64,000 nt of DNA from Porites lobata. Its lineage: Eukaryota; Cnidaria; Anthozoa; Scleractinia; Poritidae. Below the pieces are notes generated by a model that was not told the DNA's origin, did no database searches, and was given only the letters and a program-made list of their open reading frames with translations. Shown in pieces: positions 48,501 through 55,640 of the stretch. The translations under genes were made by a program, and so were the position numbers. The stretch lies in assembly GCA_942486035.1 (NCBI GenBank), contig CALNXK010000106.1:1763501-1827500 (forward strand), read 5' to 3'. Numbering within the stretch: position 1 is the stretch's first letter; each line of letters begins with the position of its first letter.

Positions 48501-51500
48501 GAGTATTCAGTTTGGGGACAATCACGTGGTGTGGTCTGAGGCTAATTAATAAATTCTTGACATTTAGCTACAGAGGTAATATTTAACTGTATTATTCAAC
48601 CCATAAACTCGTGAATAAAAATTACTCGTATATTTACTTTCATCGACCTTGCAGTGCAATAACCACACTACGGCAAATCTTATTAAGACACAATAACAAG
48701 AATATATTTAAGGGAACTGCCAAGAAAACTAAAACAAATTCTCTTTGGATTGTACTAAATTATGCAATGTGAAATTGTTTAATTTTCTATCATTGATATT
48801 TGATTCCGTATTCCGTTTCCGTTTTCGCTTCTGTGATTCCGTTTCCGTCAGTCCGGATGGCGGATCCCATGTTTTAGTGCTGCCAATAACTGACTGTAAA
48901 ACTTAAAAAAATACGAATTATTAATGGCTTCTAACTTGATATCGCCCCAATGACATCCAAAGAAAGTTAACGGCAAAAAATAATTCAAAAAAACACTATC
49001 TTTCCTCAAGAATACATTTTTAGTAATGTTCCACACAAGAACTAGGCCAAAAAACAGTGGGAGTAGCGCAAAATACACTGTTGGAATAAAAGGCGACAAC
49101 TTTATAATTAAATGAGAATCGGTCCTTATGATTGGCTATCCACATTGAGCGCGCGAAATTTGAATTTTCTTTCACTTCAGAAAGTTAAACACGCTCATTT
49201 TCGAAATTTTCTGAAGTGCCTTTCTGTTAAGTAAGCCAAACCCTATAAGCTTGGCGAGTTGCATTAAAATATGAAATGGGAAAGTATCATTTCTGACATT
49301 TTTGCTGTAAGATGGGGCGCGTAAAGAAACATGACACTCAAAACATGGCTATATGCATGGTTATTGTTTTATTTCTTACGTCAACAACGTATCGCATTTC
49401 GCCGTAATAGAAGCAAACAGACTTCTAAAAACATTGTTTAGTTCTTCTGGTATACCTTAGGCAGTCTACAACAAATTCCAATCACCAATCACAAAAACAG
49501 AAACGGAAACGAAAACCAAGCAAAACGAAAATAAAAAAAGCTAAAACAACAGTTCGTCTTCAAACACTTCTTTGGCAAACATATTCATCGCGTTCGCGGC
49601 ATCGTAGCCATCCTCCGTTTCTATCTCCAATGTTCCGTTAGAAACTGAGTCAAATGTTTTCGTTAGGAAAAGCAATTCCTCCGGACTTAACGTCAATCCA
49701 TAAGTTACAATGATTTGAAGATTTTTGCAAGAGCAAAGACATGCAACCGCAAGAACTGTAAATTGTGGGTTTCCAGAGATCTGAGAGATATCCACGTGTC
49801 TTAGCTGGTTCAAATCTTGCCTGATTTGGAAGATGCAACTTTGGTCCAAACCAGAACAGTTAGAAATGTTCAGACTATCCAAATTCGCAGCAACCCGTAT
49901 TATTTGCTGCAAATGACGATTTGAGATCGCTGTGGAAGACAAATTTAGGTTGATCAAAGCAGTAAACATCCTCAGTGGGACGAAACGATACAAACTTCCT
50001 CGTCGCGAAAGACCCAGTTCCTCCTACTCTAAATCCATCAGAAAGGACATCTCTGATTCTGAAGATCATTTCCCACCACTCGTAACACACGCCAGCAGCA
50101 CTCACTAAGTCCTTTTCGTCCAGAAAAGCAAAGACATAAATCCAAAGCTTCGATGAAACTTTCATTCTGGTCTTGTCACCGAGTAAAAAGTTTAGGGATG
50201 CCCTATCAGTCCAGTAGTATTCACAACTCAATTCACACCGTCGTCTCTAATTCAGCCAAATTTTATCCCGACGTTGTTTTCCGAAAGTACACAATTTCAA
50301 CCTTATTTCTCTGAGATCTCGAAGTAGCAACTGGGATGGATATATCTGACAAACCACTTTCACTGCGGGATTGTCCATTCAAAATGAAGAGTGAGAAATC
50401 TCGCTGTTGTCTTTTTACTTTCCGAATGAAAAGGACTTGTTCTCAATTGACCTTTGTTTATTCTAGACAAAGGAGATTCATAACTGTCTATTGTCCTACA
50501 CAATTTGCCACCTCTATAACTTACATGTGAGAACATTTTATTCTCATATGAGACGCGCTTCGATTTCATTCACGAAGAGCACGCGTACCGGCAAAGACGC
50601 CAACAATTACCCGTGAAGATGGAAAGAAAGTAAGTGGCGATTGGTCTTAAAATTTTCAAGCAAAATGTTGAATTTTTCTTTACTTATCACGCTTTCTTGT
50701 GCCATTGTAGGAGCCTGAAGAGACCAGCTGAAGAAGGAGAATGCTCTCATGCCGAGTGGAAATACACCAAGACATCTCATGTAAGCACAAATATTTAGAA
50801 GAAAAAAATAGATCAATGTGATCAACATTCTACTTTTCTTTTAAAAAAATAAAACTTGTTGGTTTGCTGTTATGTGCTAAAAAGTAACGATTACCCCATG
50901 GTAGTTTCAGTAATTTTTGTTTGATATTCCTTCTTAGTTATCTTCCCTGAGGAGAGTGTATGGCAAAATTAGTACTTTCCCGAAGAAAGAGGCTGCAATT
51001 CAAACGTGGGCGCCAGGAGAGTCATTCGCTGATATCGCCAAAAACGTCAAGGTGGCAGAAGCAACTGCTGAGATTTATACACTCGACATGATTGCAAGTG
51101 GCCGAGGGGAAGTTACCATGGTCAACAGGCTTCTAAAAGAACTGGAGATCGACGAGGAGCCGTTCGCCCGCGTAGAGGAGCATCTAACTCGCCGCAACGT
51201 AACACCTCGAGAAATTTTTGACTCAAACGATCTGCGCTACAATCAGATACGTGCAGTAATTGTTGCACTTATGTTGGTGTTCATCCATAGTGATTGAAAA
51301 TGAACTACATCGTTTGATCTTATTAGTCACAGCACATCAATTGAACATATGTTCCCGTGCGCGCGACTAGTTTGAGTAGATTTTGAAAACAAAGAGTTCC
51401 TTTCAATACTGATAGGCAAAAAGGGATCAGAACCAACCGTTTTCTTTATTAGCGAATATGAAAACATCTATTTCTAATAAAATGTTCAAGTAAAAAAATA

Positions 51501-54016
51501 ATCAAATTTTAAATGCTTGTTCTGTTTTTGGTCGTTTCGATACAAAGTCTTTTCGATGCAAAATGATTCAGACGAGATGTGACTTGAATAACGAGTAATA
51601 ATTGCCGGGATAAACAATATTAGAAGTGATCGAAATTGTTGTGTAGTGTCACGGCTTGAGTTCGTATCCAAATGATTTGTATCGAAACGACAGGTTTCTA
51701 ATGAATCGAAATTTTTTACCCGCAAGGATTAGCTGATTGTACAACACTCGCGTAAGCTTTCGATTGTAAAGCCTACAGAAAATATCTGTAACTCATATGG
51801 TTATGATCTCATGAAACTCCTTTTTCATTTTATGAAAGTTTTGTTACCTAACTCAAATAAATGTTTATGTTTACAATACAAAATATATAGTCCATTTTCT
51901 TGCTGTGTTTGCAACTTTAGAGGTCAAATATTCTCGTGGGGCGTATGGTACATTGTTCAGTAAAGGACCTTAGATATAGATGCTAAGGTTAAGGAACACT
52001 GCCAAGTTGCCTTCATCATGGCATCGAACTATAAATTAAAATTTGCTTGCCATTTCAAAAAGGTGTTGGGTAAAATATTTATATCCTGTCACAACTTCGA
52101 ACGAAAAAACATTCCCTCAGAAACGTTTTTTTTAGCCTTTTCAACAAACATTTTCCGTTCCCTTTGTAAATGACAATAAACAGAAGTCATTGGTGGGCGG
52201 CGGGGGGGAGGGGGGCAGGTTGATGTTAGCAGTCAAACGAATGCCACAGTGAGTGAATTTCATTTGAAACTATTAACAAATAACTACACAAAGTATGAAG
52301 GAAGGTTAGTTTGGCCATTCCTAATTTTGCTCGAGCCTTGTTAAAACCAAAGACAAAAATAAAGGCACTTTTTTTAAATTGAAATATTTCACATCTATGA
52401 AAAGCACCATTCTAAAAACTGACTTATCGATGACAATTTCATTGAAAATTATCCCCACACCCACCTGTTATAACCGAAGATAAAGGATTACCACTCACAT
52501 CCAGCCTCCACAGCCCCTGTAATTCACCAATCTCAGAAGGCAGTTCTGTAAGTCTGTTACCAGACAAGTGCAGTTGCTCAAGCTGTTTCAGTTTCTGTAT
52601 ACGGGTAGGTAAACTAACCAACTGGTTGTTACTCACATACAGCCTCCTCAGCTCCGTTAAGTCACCAATCTCAGAAGGCAGTTCCGTAAGTTTGTTACCA
52701 TTCAAGTGCAGCTCCCCAAGCTGGTTCAGCTTTTGTATACTGGTAGGTAAACTAACCAACTGGTTGTTATTCACATACAGCCACCACAGCTTGTTTAAGT
52801 CACCAATCTCAGAAGGCAGTTCCGTAAGTTTGTTACCATTCAAGTGCAGCTCCTCAAGCTGGTTCAGCTTCTGTACACTGGTAGGTAAACTAATCAACTG
52901 GTTGTTACTCACAGACAGCTTCCTCAGCTCCGTTAAGTCACCAATCTCAGAAGGCAGTTCCGTAAGTTTGTTACCTTTTAATTGCAGCTACCCAAGCTGG
53001 TTCAGCTTCTGTATACTGGTAGGTAAACCAACCAACTGGTTGATACTCACATCCAGATCCCTCAGCTCCTTTAAGTCACCAATCTCAGATGGCAGTTCTG
53101 TAAGTTTGTTATCGCTCAAGTACAGCTCCTCAAGCTGGTTCAGTTTCTGTATACTGGTAGGTAAACTAGCCAACTGGTTGTAACTCACATACAGCCTCTT
53201 CAGCTTCTTTAAGTCACCAATCCCTGAAGGCAGTTCTGTAAGTCTGTTATGATACAACTGCAGCACCTCAAGCTGGTTCAGCTTCTGTATACTGGTAGGT
53301 AAACTAACCAATTGGTTGTTACTCACATCCAGCCTCCTCAGCTTCTTTAAGTCACCAATCCCAGAAGGCAGTTCTGTGAGTTTGTTATGATACAACTGCA
53401 GCACCTCAAGCTGGTTCAGCTTCTGTATACTGGTGGGTAAACTAACCAACTGGTTGTCACTAACACCCAGCCTCCTCAGCTTCTTTAAGTCACCAATCTC
53501 AGAAGGCAGTTCTGTAAGTTTGTTATCAGACAAGTACAGCTCTTCAAGCTGGCTCAGCCTCTGTACACTGGTAGGTAAACTAATCAACTGGTTATAACTC
53601 ACATCCAGCGACAATAGCTCCTTTAAGTCACCAATCTCAGAAGGAAGTTCTGTAAATTTGTTACCATACAAGTACAGCTCCTCAAGCTGGCTCAGCTTCT
53701 GTACACTGGTGGGTAAACTAACCAACTGGTTATAATTCACATCCAGCCTCCTTAGCTCCTTTAAGTCACCAATCTCAGAAGGAAGTTCTGTAAATTTGTT
53801 ACCATTCAAATGGAGACTGATAAGATTTTTCAGCTTGTTAATACTTGTTGGTAATTCAGTCAGGTTATTGTCATCCAGCTTAAGTTCCTCCGCTTCGGTC
53901 AGTTCAGTGACTGCATCAGGTACCCTGGAGAGTCCTTTTCCACTTAGATTCAAACTTACCACTCCACCTCCATCTTGAACACAGGCTTTTAATTTTGCAC
54001 TGGAATAATCCTCCAT
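24263..54016 (-). CDS. PIDD-like giant death-domain protein: LRR - linker - ZU5 - UPA - OTU - PNP - linker - DD (14-exon model)
   Basis: Exons (minus strand): 54016-52465 LRR; 42760-42571 linker A; 41519-41173, 40885-40650 and 40405-40116 ZU5 region; 39185-38856 and 38363-38210 UPA; 36914-36878 micro-exon; 35238-34979 and 34074-33804 OTU; 32381-31728 and 29484-29293 PNP; 26878-26686 linker B; 24536-24263 death domain and stop. All boundaries are GT/AG, every phase matches its neighbour, and the sum is 4980 bases, exactly 1660 codons including the stop. Approximate residues: LRR 1-517, ZU5 581-871, UPA 872-1033, OTU 1046-1222, PNP 1223-1504, DD 1569-1659. ZU5-UPA-DD is the supramodule of PIDD, UNC5 and ankyrins; here OTU and PNP sit inside it. 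The likely role is a cytosolic cell-death or immune sensor (inference). Cautions: an in-frame TAG at codon 343, and the LRR exon lies 9.7 kb from the rest with other genes between, so it could be a separate gene. Confidence 0.75.
24537..26685. other. Intron of the death-domain gene
   Basis: Holds one MITE (25350-25712). The rest is A/T-rich without coding signal. Confidence 0.5.
25350..25712. mobile_element. MITE, 363 bp
   Basis: Left end ctttagattcgaggacgaga then acgactacgagtacgagatt. Right end aatctcgtactcgtagtagt then tctcgtctcagaatctaaag. These are inverted repeats of about 45 bp. No coding capacity. Confidence 0.85.
26686..26878 (-). CDS. Linker exon B (before death domain)
   Basis: A 193-base exon with acceptor CGGAAG|GAAAAAGG and donor ACAAG|GTAAGT. 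It codes KRKKPLFEQTAETGML, an acidic stretch, and GESRSVITR at the end. It enters in phase 1 from PNP and leaves in phase 2 into the death-domain exon. It is a paralogue of linker A at 42571-42760 and of the dead copy at 43387-43555. Confidence 0.78.
27097..27415. mobile_element. MITE inside the duplicated linker intron, copy 1
   Basis: It begins gcgttcacacttggtgcc and ends near gtcaatgtggacagcccctg, a weak inverted pair, with internal gggcac/gtgccc words. A homologous element sits at about 45610-45985 in the same relative place of a duplicated segment. The third copy of that segment (about 42915) lacks it. Confidence 0.6.
28231..28283. repeat. Two-copy 30-base direct repeat
   Basis: tgaacgggcaagggccaatt recurs at 28231 and 28261. 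Confidence 0.9.
29293..32381 (-). CDS. Nucleoside phosphorylase (PNP/MTAN superfamily) domain, two exons
   Basis: Exon 32381-31728 carries the N-terminal sheet (ILLLTVKDCEFLGC), TFLVGICHSLKSSEVKLGDV, VAISEML, and AIAMELEGQG with the substrate-binding Met-Glu-x-Glu. Exon 29484-29293 continues GLYAAAHALDVPWIIIKGIS then DYAD, the conserved catalytic Asp segment, and SFASLMAASLTAHIL. The phases agree (1/1). The superfamily cleaves the N-glycosidic bond of nucleosides or nucleotides. Related domains occur as effectors in bacterial anti-phage proteins and in some eukaryotic immune proteins, where some cleave ATP (family knowledge from memory). The actual substrate here cannot be told from sequence. 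Confidence 0.9.
29693..29801. mobile_element. Palindromic mini-element, 109 bp
   Basis: ttattcctcgagcccgaatg and its near-complement cgagaggaataa at the far end. Arms of about 50 bp meet at a four-base centre (gccgaactactgtagttcggc). It would form a nearly complete hairpin. Confidence 0.85.
29802..31200. other. Intron sequence, no gene seen
   Basis: A/T-rich intron inside the PNP domain. Short open frames such as 30581-30775 show no protein resemblance. Confidence 0.45.
31201..31488. mobile_element. MITE of the 'ggattcc' family, full copy
   Basis: The left end tcgccccatgcaagggaatc and the right end ggattccccttacatggggcga are inverted repeats. The interior is built of ggaatccagaatc and ggaatctggaatcc words. 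Partial copies occur at 54811 and 57402. Confidence 0.75.
32953..33133. mobile_element. hAT-like MITE, about 180 bp
   Basis: Ends cagggcctgtttacatagag...gggacccca and tggggtccccacctccatgt...aaacaggccct form inverted repeats of about 33 bp. The CAGGGCCTGTTTACA-type end is hAT-like. No clear target duplication. Confidence 0.8.
33804..35238 (-). CDS. OTU cysteine protease domain, two exons
   Basis: Exon 35238-34979 has VISDNQGKGNCMFFALSEQL, the OTU catalytic box with the nucleophile Cys near residue 1096, then LRGTIVQYLRNNP. Exon 34074-33804 has SSWDDYLTDM, DGTWGDHVILHAAANRF and HQLHYVSL, whose His near residue 1213 is in the usual catalytic position. The family cleaves ubiquitin (or ubiquitin-like) chains. 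All catalytic landmarks are kept, so activity is plausible. Placement between UPA and the death domain is unusual for an animal ZU5-UPA-DD protein. Confidence 0.88.
35239..36877. other. Intron between micro-exon and OTU exon
   Basis: No gene seen. It holds an inverted repeat at about 36378-36426 (gagcctcctccttttgtc against gaggagaaaaggaggctc) and the start of the tandem repeat listed next. Confidence 0.5.
36491..36655. repeat. 88-base tandem duplication
   Basis: Two copies, at 36491 and 36579, each beginning tcaaac-ggtt-ttcgagtgcgag and containing taaaccgat and aagcccgct or gagcccgct. Substitutions show the duplication is not new. Confidence 0.8.
36878..36914 (-). CDS. 37-base micro-exon joining UPA to OTU
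   Basis: Flanked by TTTCCAG and GTAAGT. It codes PDRDSRERPRQP, phase 0 in and phase 1 out, exactly what its neighbours need. Low complexity and probably a flexible hinge. It is the weakest exon on sequence alone; the phase fit is its main support. Confidence 0.55.
37024..37102. mobile_element. Mini hairpin element
   Basis: cagatctgggtagtgcttct (near 37025) pairs with agaagcactacccagatctg (near 37076). The loop is about 30 bases. Confidence 0.8.
37691..37842. mobile_element. Palindromic MITE, 152 bp
   Basis: aggtgatgctacacaggacg then attcgcaacgacgattttta at the left, with the inverted copy ...taaaaatcgtagttgcgaat then cgtctcatgtaacatcacct at the right. Inner words gttgga/tccaac also pair. 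Beside it (37643-37690) are a few telomere-like aaccctaa words. Confidence 0.85.
38210..39185 (-). CDS. UPA-like domain, two exons
   Basis: Exon 39185-38856 (ending NVNDVYLR) and exon 38363-38210 (LLEDEFQTELRVRVVENE, then LLSKIHLPIQN) join in phase and follow directly on ZU5. The position and the beta-rich pattern, with YFRPDSPE and KAFVFVSGGICPFD, agree with a UPA domain, the conserved partner of ZU5 in UNC5, PIDD and ankyrins. Assignment rests on context more than on a clear motif. Confidence 0.65.
40116..41519 (-). CDS. ZU5 region, three exons
   Basis: Exon 41519-41173 begins REIVTSEGTRWALKQGG (first residue shared with the linker) and has LIFHPNAVSEPTSIVIYRW. Exon 40885-40650 contains TITSTGGLFIHPDYPGVTV then IPENAVAPES, the classic ZU5 signature. 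Exon 40405-40116 continues the second ZU5-like sheet (FRPVTIQLPVSL, CHVRVLFLN) and ends FSG. Two ZU5-like blocks in tandem match the ZU5-ZU5-UPA layout of PIDD and ankyrin. The His-Phe-Ser self-cleavage motif that I recall for PIDD is not seen in these exons. The domain is expected to clamp UPA and DD in an inactive form (family knowledge). Confidence 0.85.
41643..41665. repeat. Poly-G tract
   Basis: Nearly pure run of about 22 G in an intron of the death-domain gene; similar shorter runs occur at about 27528 and 52200. Confidence 0.95.
42571..42760 (-). CDS. Linker exon A (before ZU5)
   Basis: A 190-base exon with acceptor CCAAG|GAGG and donor ACAAG|GTAAGT. It codes an acidic low-complexity segment, EQTAETGML near the start and GESRSVITR at the end, phase 1 in and phase 2 out. 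No known domain. It is clearly homologous to linker exon B at 26686-26878 (same start motif and same SRSVITR end), so one arose from the other by exon duplication. Confidence 0.75.
43387..43555 (-). pseudogene. Dead linker exon C
   Basis: Homologous to linker exons A and B. It has the same acceptor (GTAAG|GAGGAATGAG), FEQTADTGM, and an acidic segment with EDETELEDV, but the end that codes GESRSVITR and the GTAAGT donor is deleted. The sequence runs straight into the unit boundary ctccccagag. It cannot be spliced downstream in the way its sisters are. Confidence 0.75.
43691..45519. other. Insertion splitting duplicated intron sequence
   Basis: The copy-C intron matches the intron right of linker B up to gattctgttttatta (43689) and resumes at ttaaaagctgaatttgacatcaatgg (about 45520). 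The 1.8 kb between has no counterpart at 27000. It shows no transposase or other gene, and its ends share a short actgggct word but no clean inverted repeat. Confidence 0.6.
45520..46030. repeat. Resumed copy of the linker-B intron, with MITE copy 2
   Basis: Matches 27010-27460 from gacatcaatgga through gcctgcgtgccg, the MITE (about 45610-45985) and gaaatgaaacagaacgttcgcatatcacg. Many substitutions between copies. Confidence 0.75.
46031..47477. other. Intron or intergenic, no gene
   Basis: Contains a repeat-like stretch at 46215-46290 (ccccgtagtggggaggagcg, then ttgcgagacgacc) and gaaacggaaacggaatacgg at 46893, which recurs inverted near 48797-48850. No coding signal. Confidence 0.45.
47478..48413. 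mobile_element. Mariner-type MITE or non-autonomous element, 936 bp
   Basis: Ends cagtaaaaacccacgagtaa...gaacct and aggttcttactcgcgggttt...ttactg are inverted repeats flanked by TA on both sides. Interior aggttcttattt/ttaggctaa words repeat. A second element (47529-47759) is inserted in it. Confidence 0.88.
47529..47759. mobile_element. MITE nested in the 47478-48413 element
   Basis: Ends ggggcccgtttctcgaa and ttcgagaaacgggcccc are perfect inverted repeats, extended by cccggtaa/ttaccggg. Removing it restores cctaaacaggttctta, a word present in the host family. Confidence 0.9.
49541..50231 (-). pseudogene. F-box/LRR-like protein gene with broken frame
   Basis: The first frame (50231 to about 50010) has an F-box, KLWIYVFAFLDEKDLVSAAG then VCYEWW. 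The second frame (about 50020 to 49541) has LRR-type repeats of the FBXL kind, TALINLNLSSTAISNRHLQQ, LDSLNISNCSGLDQ and LRHVDISQISGNP, ending EVFEDELLF and TAA. The two frames differ by one and overlap near 50000, with no room for an intron. F-box proteins recruit substrates to SCF ubiquitin ligases. It is either a pseudogene, a sequencing indel or a recent frameshift allele. It lies on the same strand as, and within an intron of, the modelled death-domain gene. Confidence 0.65.
50619..51297 (+). CDS. Small helix-turn-helix protein, three exons
   Basis: Exons 50619-50629, 50711-50780 and 50938-51297, all GT/AG, sum to 441 bases: 146 residues and TGA. It starts MERKSLKRPAEEGECSH. The third exon holds IQTWAPGESFADIAKNVKVA and EATAEIYTLDMIASGRG, a winged or plain HTH followed by more helices (LLKELEIDEEPFARVEEHL, YNQIRAVIVALM). 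The pattern resembles the C-terminal HTH_40-type module of Werner/RecQ-like helicases, but here it stands alone. The function is unknown; nucleic-acid binding is a guess. It is antisense to and inside the large intron of the death-domain gene. Confidence 0.72.
51298..52464. other. No gene seen
   Basis: 3' flank of the HTH gene and 3' flank or intron of the LRR exon. A G-rich run lies at 52196-52217. No coding signal. Confidence 0.5.
52465..54016 (-). CDS. LRR exon of the death-domain gene, with in-frame TAG
   Basis: It starts MEDYSSAKLKACVQDGGG and runs through about 20 leucine-rich repeats of 23 residues (type LPTSIQKLNQLEELYLS and NKLTELPSEIGDLKELRRL). Two LRRs form a 46-residue, 138-base unit repeated with very high DNA similarity. 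The frame is open from 54016 to 52439 except for one TAG at 52990-52988, where sister repeats have GAG. The exon ends PLSSVIT at the donor ACAG|GTGGGT (phase 1), which fits linker A. If unspliced it stops at 52439. LRRs usually bind protein or ligand partners. Alternatives: an independent LRR gene, or a pseudogenised 5' half with translation starting downstream. Confidence 0.8.
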
Positions 54017-54810
54017 GTTTCAAAATATTAAATAAAGGTAGCCTTGTCCTTTCTTTGTAATCTAAAATGAAAATAATAAAAATAGTAATTAGCAAGTAAA
54101 CGTTATTATTGATCCCCCCCGACAGTGTATCTTAAATAGGTGAACTTTAAAGAACAAAGAGGAAAAGAAATCTTAAGGTTCAGAAAGTGCGTATACATGT
54201 AAATTTAACGTCTTTGCAAGACAGCGTTATTCATCATTATTAATTATTTTACTCAAAATATTTTCCCGTTTCTGATTGGCTCGAGTCCCCCTGGCCAACT
54301 CTTTACAACCAGCTGGCATTGACCAAGGGCCTATCTGCACTATAAGCAAAAAAGCTGTCTTAAACAGATTTTTTGTCATCACCAATAATGCTTTACAATT
54401 GCCGATTTTCCCCCAGAAGGGACAATCTTCAAAGGCAATGCAGACAAAATTTGTCCCGGGTTAAGTACTGGACAAAATCACCTAAAAAAATGAAAACATG
54501 ACTTTTTCTTATCAATCATAATAGTATTTGTTGCATTGTAAAGCCAATTATTTTTACTATTAAGTTGACAGATCAGTAGATACGACGGGCTGTTAATAGT
54601 AAATAGTTTTCAATGCGAATCAATTTTTCAACAACAAAATTGTCACCATGCAAGTTTCAGCTTAGATGTTTCAAAGTTTGTCTGCTTACAGTGTGGAAAT
54701 TAGGTCCCAAATTTCACAACTTTGGTACCTGCAGTGATGTCAATTATAGAGCAGAGTGAGACCATCAATTAACATTAAGGACAAGGTTTGGCAAACAGTT
54801 TTTGTTAGTG
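54017..54810. other. 5' region of the LRR exon
   Basis: Likely 5' UTR and promoter or first intron of the LRR or death-domain gene. No coding exon recognised. Confidence 0.4.
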
Positions 54811-54945
54811 ATCGCCCCATGTAAGGGAATCCAGGACAGTCTTGGATTCTGGATTACATGCTGTGGATTCCGGATCCCGGGTACTGGATTCCGGATTCCA
54901 GCACAGTGGATTCCGGATTCCAAAAAGAGGTGGATTCCATTTTTT
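54811..54945. mobile_element. 'ggattcc' MITE, truncated copy
   Basis: It begins atcgccccatgtaagggaat and continues with tandem ggattccggattcc words. The opposite terminus is missing. Confidence 0.7.
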
Positions 54946-55484
54946 TTCCGGTTTTAATTCTTTTCTTCGCACTTTGTTTTCGTGTTCGAATCTTGCCATA
55001 GAGGCAAGGCATAACAAGTTTGTTTTCTTTTTCGATTTACAAAATTACTAGCCTCCCACGCAGACGTTCTTAGGGGTTCGTCACGCGTTCCCGTGACGAA
55101 CTCCTAAGAACCCCTTTTTGCATAAAAAGACCATACAGATCATCCTACGCTCCGGGTATGAAAACGCAGTGAAATAGTCATTATTTAATCAATTTTAACC
55201 GACGTTCCTAGGAGGGTGGAACTTGTTTTGGCTTGTTTTGGGTCGTTGTGGATCTTTTGTAGATTATTTTTGATCGTTGTGGATCGTTTAGGTCGTTTTG
55301 TCTCTTTTTGCCTGGAATCTCGTTTTATTAGTGTAAATGTAAAGTAATGTAAATGTCGCGATTGAGAGGACAAACATACATGTCCTCTTTACATAGCTTT
55401 TTGCTGTGGGCTCGGACATCAGCATACTAAGGGCGCCGATGGCAGCCGCTATCAGTCCATTTATGAGCCCACTGGACCCTCCCA

Positions 55485-55543
55485 ACCCATGATGAGTGAT
55501 GATGTAAGTGATGAAGATAGACCACAACACCGGGAACTACGTC

Positions 55544-55587
<44 letters not shown>

Positions 55588-55640
55588 GAGTTATATTAGT
55601 AACTGGCCAAATAAAAATACGCTGTGGCGTGTGCAATTCA
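55485..55640 (-). mobile_element. SINE fragment, family 2
   Basis: Minus-strand text gtgggacgttaaagaaccca and agagtaggggacgtagttcc, then ggtgttgtgg, matches the body of the SINE at 19878-20290. The tRNA head was not found. Confidence 0.7.

Noticed and set aside
52626..53183. A 185-residue plus-strand serine-rich repeat protein
   Set aside because: It is the antisense shadow of the LRR array.
55360..55530. Minus-strand frame GGSSGLINGLIAAAIGALSM with two hydrophobic stretches, suggesting a TMEM135-like exon
   Set aside because: It adjoins and partly overlaps the SINE fragment, no splice-matched partner exon was found, and the similarity is only to general membrane composition.
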